Shown here piece after piece: positions 16,712-20,740 of a stretch of DNA of 20,740 nucleotides; position 1 is the first letter of the stretch, and each line of letters begins with the position of its first letter. Both the position numbers and the translations under genes were made by a program. The stretch spans positions 1 to 20,740 of IMG/VR virus record IMGVR_UViG_3300010368_000155; one strand, written 5' to 3'. The notes under the pieces were generated by a model that was given only the letters and a program-made list of their open reading frames with translations, did no database searches and was not told where the DNA came from. The stretch is from a virus.

Positions 16712-16825
16712 TGTTATCTCTCTATCCATATTTAAATTTAATAAAAACTTGACAAACTGCAACTATATATAATAATATTATCTATCCCCCCTTTATTTAG
16801 TCCGTTGGATTTATAGTAGTACTAT

Positions 16826-16947
16826 AGTATATATAGTATATAGTATATATAGTATATAGTATCTGTTATATATATATTATATATAATATATATTATATAT
16901 ATATAGTATATAGTATATATAGTATATAGTAAGTAGTATATATAGTA
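16826..16947. repeat. TA-rich array: 16-base direct repeat and palindrome
   Basis: The unit AGTATATATAGTATAT occurs at 16826-16841, 16842-16857 and 16912-16927, plus partial copies at 16905-16911 and 16935-16947. A long TA palindrome (about 16867-16904) lies at the centre. A 15-base near-copy recurs at 17259-17273 within promoter P1, and an 18-base identity (TAAGTAGTATATATAGTA) links 16930-16947 with 17254-17271. This could be an easily melted origin element, a tandem of -10-like sites or a binding array. It is not CRISPR: there are no spacers of equal length. Confidence 0.75.
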
Positions 16948-17152
16948 CCCGCTTTTTTTTATGTAGTACCCGCCCCGCAATAGATCCTAGATAACACCAT
17001 AGTAAACTTCAGAAAATTTTAAAAAAAATATTTTAGTATGTGTCTTTCTCTTTTATTACTAGGGGCTACCCCCCTTAACCATTTTGAGATTAGGTTTCTT
17101 GGGTTGAAAAAAACAAAACTAATAATGTATAGCTAAAGCTATCCATATTCAT

Positions 17153-17189
17153 AACGTCGCAGATTTTTTTTAAAAGAACGTCGCACGTT
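17153..17189. repeat. Paired AACGTCGCA motifs with dyad
   Basis: AACGTCGCA occurs at 17153-17161 and 17177-17185 (start to start 24 bases). The second copy continues into ACGTT, giving a 5-3-5 dyad AACGT-CGC-ACGTT (17177-17189). A third copy lies in the other non-coding block at 18767-18775, followed by a related ACGTTCGCA. GC-rich motifs in such AT-rich DNA are likely protein-binding sites, for example a repressor or origin-binding protein. Confidence 0.5.
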
Positions 17190-17237
17190 TTCAGGTTCGT
17201 AGCATGCAAAATTAATTTAAATTATTTTAAAATAAAT

Positions 17238-17264
17238 GGAACTTTTTAGGAACTAAGTAGTATA
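17238..17264 (+). promoter_or_regulatory. Promoter P1, GGAACT-N16-GTATA family
   Basis: GGAACT (17238-17243) and GTATA (17260-17264) are separated by 16 bases. The same spacing occurs at three other rightward sites. It lies upstream of the TTG-start gene and the DUF932 gene. GGAACT resembles the -35 of ECF-type sigma factors, with GTATA as -10; the recognising polymerase is unknown. Confidence 0.6.
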
Positions 17265-17331
17265 TATAGTATAAGTTTTTTTGACAATTTGATAGTGCCT
17301 TGAGTAGCAGAGAAAACAGGGGCATTAATTT

Positions 17332-17379
17332 ATGGACATGGTGTCCAACCTAATTAAAAAACAAGGAGGTTGTTTTTGA
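17332..17379 (+). CDS. Possible 15-residue leader peptide
   Basis: ATG 17332 opens MDMVSNLIKKQGGCF, and its TGA (17377-17379) overlaps the TTG start of the next gene (TTGA). A GGACA-TGG-TGTCC inverted repeat (17334-17346) covers its first codons. AGGGG lies 9 bases upstream. Such a coupled leader could control the TTG gene, but a chance short frame cannot be excluded. Confidence 0.3.
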   Translation: MDMVSNLIKKQGGCF

Positions 17380-17579
17380 AAGATAAACGTAAAGTTAATC
17401 TTGATGAAGCTACTTTATTTGGTAGTCGTGACAATTTAGATGAAGCATTTAAATATGCTCAATCTATTTTAGAACGTGAATCAAAAGATAGTGCAATTTA
17501 TTTTGCTACTTCTCTTATGGTTATATGGAACACTTTGGCAACAAAGTACGACATCTACGAAAAAAAAGTAGCTGAATAA
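17376..17579 (+). CDS. 67-residue hypothetical protein, TTG start
   Basis: No ATG starts this frame. A strong AGGAGG ribosome binding site (17364-17369) is 6 bases from TTG 17376, so I chose that over TTG 17370, which touches the site. The product opens LKDKRKVNLDEATLFGSRDN and holds LDEAFKYAQSILERESKDSA and YFATSLMVIWNTLATKYDIY. It looks helical and soluble, with a mildly hydrophobic middle. A G4/C4 stem-loop follows at 17592-17621. It is the first gene behind promoter P1. No family is recognised. Confidence 0.7.
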   Translation: MKDKRKVNLDEATLFGSRDNLDEAFKYAQSILERESKDSAIYFATSLMVIWNTLATKYDIYEKKVAE

Positions 17580-17591
17580 GATTCTGAGTTT

Positions 17592-17621
17592 GGGGCTAGA
17601 CTTGGAAACAGAACTAGCCCC
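17592..17621 (+). terminator. GGGGCTAG/CTAGCCCC stem-loop, attenuator or weak terminator
   Basis: An 8-bp GC-rich stem (17592-17599 with 17614-17621) and 14-base loop is followed by ACTTTTAAAAAC. The T-tract is short, so termination may be partial, letting some transcription reach the DUF932 gene that begins 36 bases later. Confidence 0.5.
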
Positions 17622-17657
17622 ACTTTTAAAAACACCTTATAATTCAAGGACAATATA

Positions 17658-18584
17658 ATGAATAACGTAATAGATAATATAGTACCTAACTTAAATGATG
17701 TTACAGATCTAATAATAGCTGATAGTTCTAAGACAATAGAACAACCTGTTATTAATAACTTAGGTGGTAAGCTAGACCCTTTTGTGGAAATACATAAGCA
17801 ACCTACGTTCTTACCTAGCGGTAAACAATCAGGTGCTTTTGCTGTAACATTAGGCGAGTCTGAAAAAGAGGTAGGTATTGTAAAAGAAAATTACTTACTT
17901 GTTGAAAACAAACAGATTTCTGAAATAGGACAAAATATAATGTCTGACTCAGGAATCGATTTCCAACCTGATAAGGTATTCTTTAATGGTAAGCAATTTA
18001 GAGAAATCTATGTAGCTAAAGATGCTGGGCTAGAAGTTCAAGTTCCTAAAGTTGGTGATTTACTTGGGTTAGTATTTGAAATACAAAACAGTTACGACTC
18101 TAGTATTAAGGCTGGTGTCAATGTTTACTTTCAAAGGCTAGTATGTGAAAATGGTATGTTATCTAAGGCTTTTGGTTTTGGACACACGTTTTGGCATACA
18201 ATGAACAATGTCAATTGGGACAATGAGATTTCAAGAGCAACGCAAGTTCTCAGAAATCAATCAGGTGGTAGACTTCGTTCATTTGCTGAAGCATGTGGTA
18301 AATTACAGAAACCGATAGAAACACAGGATATTGCTAACATTAGAGAAAATTATATTAGCAAACTACCTACCCAGCAATTTGGACAAATGTATGATAAATA
18401 CTTAGCTGATAAAGACTATTCAGCTTGGGGTTTATTAAATGCTGGAACGAATGTCTTATGGCATGCTGACAAGCTAACAACAGCTAACTTTAATAATAAC
18501 AGTTTAGTTGTTGATGGATTACTAGATTATGGTAAGGTTCTAACACCTGAGACTAGTGACCCTAATCAAATTAGCTTCGCCTAA
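17658..18584 (+). CDS. DUF932 (phage/plasmid-like) protein
   Basis: The 308-residue protein matches DUF932, also called the TIGR03299 phage/plasmid-related family. Landmarks include GKQFREIYVAKDAGLEVQVP, then a LVFEIQNSYDSSIKAGVNVY and FQRLVCENGMLSKAFGFGHT core (about 137-177). The N- and C-terminal halves are less conserved (LADKDYSAWGLLNAGTNVLW near the end). Length is within the normal range. The role is unproven; the family occurs on phages, plasmids and conjugative elements and is often placed with replication or early genes. AAGGA lies 7 bases before ATG 17658. It probably shares promoter P1 with the TTG gene, and a stem-loop follows at 18608. Confidence 0.88.
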   Translation: MNNVIDNIVPNLNDVTDLIIADSSKTIEQPVINNLGGKLDPFVEIHKQPTFLPSGKQSGAFAVTLGESEKEVGIVKENYLLVENKQISEIGQNIMSDSGIDFQPDKVFFNGKQFREIYVAKDAGLEVQVPKVGDLLGLVFEIQNSYDSSIKAGVNVYFQRLVCENGMLSKAFGFGHTFWHTMNNVNWDNEISRATQVLRNQSGGRLRSFAEACGKLQKPIETQDIANIRENYISKLPTQQFGQMYDKYLADKDYSAWGLLNAGTNVLWHADKLTTANFNNNSLVVDGLLDYGKVLTPETSDPNQISFA

Positions 18585-18607
18585 AAACTAGGACACCACA
18601 ACACCTC

Positions 18608-18630
18608 GGGGCAAGTGTATAAACTGCCCC
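18608..18630 (+). terminator. GGGGCA/TGCCCC stem-loop after DUF932 gene
   Basis: A 6-bp stem (18608-18613 with 18625-18630) with an 11-base loop follows the DUF932 stop by 23 bases. It is followed by ACTTACAC, not a T-run, so it is at best a weak or factor-dependent terminator, or a stabiliser of the upstream mRNA's 3' end. Confidence 0.45.
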
Positions 18631-18666
18631 ACTTACACAAATTAATCATATTACAGAATTTTATCA

Positions 18667-18675
18667 GATTACAGA
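18667..18675 (+). repeat. GATTACAGA element
   Basis: This is one of a family of GATTACA(C/G)A elements limited to this arm. It is directly followed by AAGGAG and the 18-codon frame at 18690. A related copy (ATTACAGAA) sits at 18650-18658 and another (GATTACACAA) at 18759-18768. Confidence 0.5.
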
Positions 18676-18689
18676 AAGGAGATCTCTTT

Positions 18690-18746
18690 ATGAATTTTTT
18701 TTTATTTTTTATATATATATTATATTATGTGCACGCACGTAGGTAG
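18690..18746 (+). CDS. Possible 18-residue hydrophobic peptide
   Basis: ATG 18690 is 8 bases after a strong AAGGAG and opens MNFFLFFIYILYYVHARR before a TAG. The hydrophobic run with a basic end would be a small membrane peptide or leader. The AT-rich sequence (poly-T, TA tract) can produce such frames by chance, so confidence is low; the ribosome binding site is its main support. Confidence 0.3.
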   Translation: MNFFLFFIYILYYVHARR

Positions 18747-18766
18747 GTGCTTCGCTCAGATTACAC

Positions 18767-18793
18767 AACGTCGCAATTATGCACGTTCGCAGA
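18767..18793. repeat. AACGTCGCA and ACGTTCGCA motif pair
   Basis: AACGTCGCA (18767-18775) and ACGTTCGCAGATT (18783-18795) echo the pair at 17153-17189. The AACGT and ACGTT halves form a dyad 11 bases apart. Recurrence in both non-coding blocks, and nowhere noted in coding DNA, suggests a shared binding protein. Confidence 0.45.
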
Positions 18794-19013
18794 TTATTTA
18801 TTTATATATATGCACGCACGCACGCACATAGTCTGTAATAGTATCGCATTTGTACAATATCGTATGAATTAGAGAGTTTTAGACGTGTTTAGTTATGCAT
18901 TATATACTACGTGTCTCCATACATTTATATAATATTTAAATATTGTACACCTTAGAAATACACCCTTTGCAACAAACCCCCCAATATATATTAAATATTT
19001 TTTAATGTTTTTT

Positions 19014-19040
19014 GGAACTTTCTTAATACTTATTAGTATA
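19014..19040 (+). promoter_or_regulatory. Promoter P2, GGAACT-N16-GTATA family
   Basis: GGAACT (19014-19019) and GTATA (19036-19040) have the same 16-base spacing as P1. The -10 lies 33 bases before ATG 19074, leaving room for the AAGGAG ribosome binding site at 19061-19066. Confidence 0.65.
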
Positions 19041-19073
19041 GTATATATAACAAAAAACAAAAGGAGTTTTAAT

Positions 19074-19295
19074 ATGTCTTTAAAAGAAAAATATATCGGT
19101 GAGTATGAATGTAGTTTTGGAGAAGAAGCAATTTTTACAATAATTAAAAAGGGTACAGAATTACTCGCAGGTGGTGTAACAAATGCGGGTTTCTATGAAG
19201 AATATAATTGGGAGTTCGACAACGATTTTACACTAGATGAAAATTTAAATGACTTTGTAGAATATATAAATGAATCAGAAATGAGATTAATTTAA
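19074..19295 (+). CDS. 73-residue acidic hypothetical protein
   Basis: A longer frame begins at 19005, but ATG 19074 is preceded by AAAGGAG with 7-base spacing, and the P2 promoter lies inside the longer version, so the short start is correct. The product opens MSLKEKYIGEYECSFGEEAI and has TIIKKGTELLAGGVTNAGFY, then an acidic NWEFDNDFTLDENLNDFVEY end. It is a small strand-rich protein with net negative charge. No family is recognised. Small acidic phage early proteins can act as nucleic-acid mimics or inhibitors of host proteins; that is speculative here. Confidence 0.7.
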   Translation: MSLKEKYIGEYECSFGEEAIFTIIKKGTELLAGGVTNAGFYEEYNWEFDNDFTLDENLNDFVEYINESEMRLI

Positions 19296-19302
19296 TTAAA
19301 AT

Positions 19303-19329
19303 GGAACTTTATTTAATTAAGATAGTATA
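19303..19329 (+). promoter_or_regulatory. Promoter P3, GGAACT-N16-GTATA family
   Basis: GGAACT (19303-19308) and GTATA (19325-19329) have the same spacing as P1 and P2. The -10 ends 26 bases before ATG 19356, with AGGGAG as ribosome binding site in between. Confidence 0.65.
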
Positions 19330-19355
19330 TAAGATATAACAGGGAGAAAAAAACA

Positions 19356-19688
19356 ATGGATGGAATAAATAAAATAAAAATAGAGTCGGGCTTTGGAACT
19401 GATAGAAAGGTAGTGAAGGCACGTTGCTGGAATGGTGTTGGATTATCTACATGGAAAGAAATGGAAGTCGGACAATTAGAGGATGAATATAAGAATATAG
19501 TTAGTATTGGAAGAGTAGCAAAAAAAGACTTTTCCGATCATAAAACAGAGGCTAGTTTATTTTTTAAACTTGAAGATATACCCGCACTGATTGCAACATT
19601 AACAAAAGTTGCAGAGGATTCACAAAAGCGAGAGTTTAAAAACCAAGTAAATTGGAACTTAACAGAAACAAATAAATTCAACAAATAA
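19356..19688 (+). CDS. 110-residue hypothetical early protein
   Basis: The protein opens MDGINKIKIESGFGTDRKVV, then KARCWNGVGLSTWKEMEVGQ and a strand-rich middle, and ends with ASLFFKLEDIPALIATLTKV followed by a charged helix. FFKLEDIPALI..L is a strand-plus-helix end that recalls small nucleic-acid-binding proteins of the PC4/YdbC type, but the match is too weak to name. Promoter P3 is directly upstream. The gene after it starts 15 bases on without its own P-type promoter. Confidence 0.7.
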   Translation: MDGINKIKIESGFGTDRKVVKARCWNGVGLSTWKEMEVGQLEDEYKNIVSIGRVAKKDFSDHKTEASLFFKLEDIPALIATLTKVAEDSQKREFKNQVNWNLTETNKFNK

Positions 19689-19692
19689 AGGA

Positions 19693-19701
19693 GATTACAC
19701 A
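19693..19701 (+). repeat. GATTACACA element before a start codon
   Basis: The element follows AAGGA and ends 2 bases before ATG 19704, at a gene lacking its own GGAACT promoter. It may be part of a translation or regulatory signal. Confidence 0.5.
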
Positions 19702-19703
19702 AT

Positions 19704-19898
19704 ATGCGAACATTTGACAAATACAAACAGAATCTAAGAGCAACAGACAACCACGTATATAGTTATGAAACGAAGGTAGCAGAGATTGACCACGAAACTA
19801 GAACAATTAAGCCTCTTGGGTGGTGGTCTATGACAAGTTCAAAACATATAAATTACGTAGGTTCTGAATACGGATACGAAGTACAGAAAGTAAAGTAA
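19704..19898 (+). CDS. 64-residue hypothetical protein with SSKHINYVG motif
   Basis: The product opens MRTFDKYKQNLRATDNHVYS and continues with YETKVAEIDHETRTIKPLGW, then WSMTSSKHINYVGSEYGYEV. The T-S-S-K-H-I-N-Y-V motif is one I associate with very small phage proteins of unknown function whose strands end in a short helix. An AGGAG-plus-GATTACA start region precedes it. It is probably co-transcribed from P3 with the 110-residue gene. Confidence 0.7.
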   Translation: MRTFDKYKQNLRATDNHVYSYETKVAEIDHETRTIKPLGWWSMTSSKHINYVGSEYGYEVQKVK

Positions 19899-19915
19899 TT
19901 ACACAATATATAAAG

Positions 19916-19926
19916 GATTACAGAAT
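19916..19926 (+). repeat. GATTACAGAAT element, second copy nearby
   Basis: The element lies 8 bases before ATG 19935, just after AAAG. A related ATTACACAAT is at 19898-19907, so two copies are packed into the 36-base gap between genes. Confidence 0.5.
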
Positions 19927-19934
19927 AAATAGAT

Positions 19935-20135
19935 ATGTCAGAAATTAAATACAAGCACATAAAACTAAAGATATCACACAAAGTCTTTAGAGATGTACAA
20001 AACTCATTAATTACACGAGCGATGGCAGATAATACAAACGGAATTACTGACCAAATACTAATTAAAATAATTAAGTATATATCAGATAAAGAAAAAGAAG
20101 TGCAAATAGAATACAAGAAAGAAAGAGAAAAATAA
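19935..20135 (+). CDS. 66-residue basic hypothetical protein
   Basis: The protein opens MSEIKYKHIKLKISHKVFRD and has RAMADNTNGITDQILIKIIK, then a long charged tail with KEKEVQIEYKKEREK. It is helical and strongly basic, consistent with DNA or RNA contact or a helical partner. No known family is recognised. It starts behind the paired GATTACA elements and has no GGAACT promoter of its own. Confidence 0.65.
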   Translation: MSEIKYKHIKLKISHKVFRDVQNSLITRAMADNTNGITDQILIKIIKYISDKEKEVQIEYKKEREK

Positions 20136-20147
20136 ATAAAATAATAC

Positions 20148-20174
20148 GGAACTATTTTTAAATAGAGGCGTATA
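20148..20174 (+). promoter_or_regulatory. Promoter P4, GGAACT-N16-GTATA family
   Basis: GGAACT (20148-20153) and GTATA (20170-20174) keep the 16-base spacing. The -10 ends 25 bases before ATG 20200, with AAAGGA between. The spacer differs in sequence from P1-P3, so the conserved parts stand out. Confidence 0.65.
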
Positions 20175-20199
20175 GTAATAAACAAAAGGATAATTAAAC

Positions 20200-20442
20200 A
20201 TGACAAATAAACAATTTAATAAAGCAGTAAAAGGAATTACAATCCCTATAGTAAAAAATTTAAAAGGTGGGGAAATGTTACAACATAATGACGATTATTA
20301 TTTATATAGTTATGAGTTAGATGAAGACCACGAAGAAGGCGAGAGTTACGTAACATTAAGAGAAGTTGCAAACGATGAAGAAATTGCAGTATTATGTTTG
20401 AATCTGAAAGAAACACAAATAATATACCAAATGTTAATTTAA
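20200..20442 (+). CDS. 80-residue acidic hypothetical protein
   Basis: The protein opens MTNKQFNKAVKGITIPIVKN and holds GGEMLQHNDDYYLYSYELDE, then an acidic DEDHEEGES and a C-terminal strand-helix with IAVLCLNLKETQIIYQMLI. It is strongly acidic in the middle. Promoter P4 is directly upstream. Size and charge are typical of early phage proteins that bind host factors, but no partner can be named. Confidence 0.7.
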   Translation: MTNKQFNKAVKGITIPIVKNLKGGEMLQHNDDYYLYSYELDEDHEEGESYVTLREVANDEEIAVLCLNLKETQIIYQMLI

Positions 20443-20448
20443 TTAGGA

Positions 20449-20457
20449 GATTACAGA
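20449..20457 (+). repeat. GATTACAGA element abutting a start codon
   Basis: The element follows AGGA and abuts ATG 20458 of the last gene, which lacks a GGAACT promoter. It is the clearest case of the element replacing the usual spacer. Confidence 0.5.
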
Positions 20458-20740
20458 ATGAAAGATATATTATACAAACCCGCACCAATTACGTGCCACC
20501 ATTGCGACAGAGGATTATTTTGGGGTGTGCATATAGAAGGGATTAACGCATGTAGTGAGGAATGCAGAAAGTCGTTAGGTATCACAGATGCAGACTTAGA
20601 AGAATGTGACCATGACGATAGTGAAATATATTACACAGATTATATTGCAATGTACGATGAATTAGAAGAATGGAGCAGACCACCGATTACAGAAGAGCAT
20701 TACAATTACCTAATAAAAATTGGATACATAAACAAAGACC
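20458..20740 (+). CDS. Zinc-finger-like hypothetical protein (partial)
   Basis: The frame is open to the window end; 94 residues are visible. The N-terminus has Cys13, Cys16, Cys32 and Cys36 in PITCHHCDRGLFWGVHIEGI and ACSEECRKSL, a treble-clef or zinc-finger pattern (CxxC, 15 residues, CxxxC). The downstream part is strongly acidic (EECDHDDSEIYYTDYIAMYD) with Tyr and Trp. It is preceded by the GATTACA element and an AGGA ribosome binding site. The role is unknown; zinc-finger-like small phage proteins can bind nucleic acid or host proteins. Confidence 0.7.
   Translation, partial: MKDILYKPAPITCHHCDRGLFWGVHIEGINACSEECRKSLGITDADLEECDHDDSEIYYTDYIAMYDELEEWSRPPITEEHYNYLIKIGYINKD

Larger units (their letters stand above)
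16763..17331. other. Divergent non-coding control region
   Basis: About 570 bases separate the leftward and rightward arms and hold no convincing gene. In order they contain an AT-rich stretch, the 16826-16947 TA-repeat array, a GGGG-CTA-CCCC stem-loop (17062-17072), paired CGTCGCA motifs (17153-17189) and the P1 promoter (17238-17264). TTGACA at 16749-16754 on the plus strand could be a weak rightward -35, with TAATAT 18 bases on. Such a block usually contains divergent promoters and can include a replication origin. The minus-strand promoter for the late genes must also lie here but was not identified. Confidence 0.6.
18585..19073. other. Second non-coding block with repeats
   Basis: Some 490 bases lack a clear gene. 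They hold a G4/C4 stem-loop (18608-18630), GATTACA-type motifs (18650, 18667, 18759), a possible 18-codon leader (18690-18746), CGTCGCA motifs (18767-18793), GCACGCAC runs (18731-18738 and 18812-18827), and a 10-base inverted pair ATATTGTACA (18851-18860 and 18940-18949). A perfect 14-base palindrome AATATTTAAATATT (18931-18944) and promoter P2 complete the block. It could hold an operator or origin. Confidence 0.55.

Noticed and set aside
16749-16784. TTGACA with a TAATAT 18 bases away as a strong sigma-70 promoter
   Set aside because: The -10 matches only four of six and nothing obvious lies downstream for about 580 bases; noted only as weak.
16826-16947. CRISPR or satellite interpretation of the TA repeats
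   Set aside because: The units are TA-rich, of uneven spacing and without unique spacers.
17038-17136. 32-codon plus-strand frame in the divergence region
   Set aside because: No ribosome binding site, and it runs over a stem-loop; likely chance.
19005-19073. N-terminal extension of the 73-residue gene
   Set aside because: It would include promoter P2 and has no ribosome binding site; ATG 19074 has a strong one.
19538-20206. Minus-strand frames opposite the early genes
   Set aside because: They are complementary shadows of plus-strand genes with clear ribosome binding sites; leucine/serine-rich composition is typical of AT-rich antisense.

Overview
The window is an AT-rich stretch of a tailed double-stranded DNA phage (Caudoviricetes). 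Recognisable landmarks are a TerS-like gene, a large terminase with both ATPase and nuclease motifs, a portal protein, a scaffold-like protein, an HK97-type major capsid protein, head-tail connectors, an M15-type endolysin and a large multi-LamG adhesin. The low-GC composition, densely packed small genes and the DUF932 and multi-LamG content resemble uncultured marine phages of alphaproteobacteria. That host assignment is an inference, because nothing in the window identifies a host. No integrase, tRNA, CRISPR array or insertion sequence was seen.

The layout is two divergent arms. From about 16.7 kb leftwards everything is on the minus strand and forms one late (virion and lysis) transcription unit. 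In transcription order it holds a small orphan gene, TerS, a hidden GTG-start gene, TerL, M15 endolysin, a Gly-Gly-repeat structural-type protein with a TPGEF motif, portal, scaffold, major capsid, decoration-like protein, a zinc-ribbon protein, a short basic protein and three connector or adaptor-type proteins. A small beta-rich protein, the 1198-residue LamG adhesin, an HeH-motif protein and a cluster of tiny membrane, coiled-coil and zinc-ribbon genes follow, and the last runs off the left edge. Genes are joined by 1-4 base start/stop overlaps. I found several real-looking genes shorter than 70 codons that are easy to miss (1-307, 304-417, 802-921, 7134-7232, 15603-15743).

From about 16.75 to 17.33 kb lies a non-coding divergence region. 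It contains a TA-rich array with a 16-base direct repeat and a long TA palindrome, paired CGTCGCA motifs, G4/C4 stem-loops and the first rightward promoter. It is a candidate control region or replication origin.

From 17.33 kb rightwards genes are on the plus strand: a short TTG-start gene with a possible coupled leader peptide, a DUF932 gene, a second 490-base non-coding block, then a run of small orphan proteins, probably early or middle genes, that runs off the right edge.

The strongest unexplained signal is regulatory. Four rightward genes or operons are preceded by an exactly spaced element, GGAACT-N16-GTATA. The genes that lack it are instead preceded by a repeated GATTACA(C/G)A element beside their ribosome binding sites. 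A second notable signal is a dnaX-like A-AAA-AAG slippery heptamer directly before a stop codon at 482. The -1 frame continues to a TAATG junction with the next gene.
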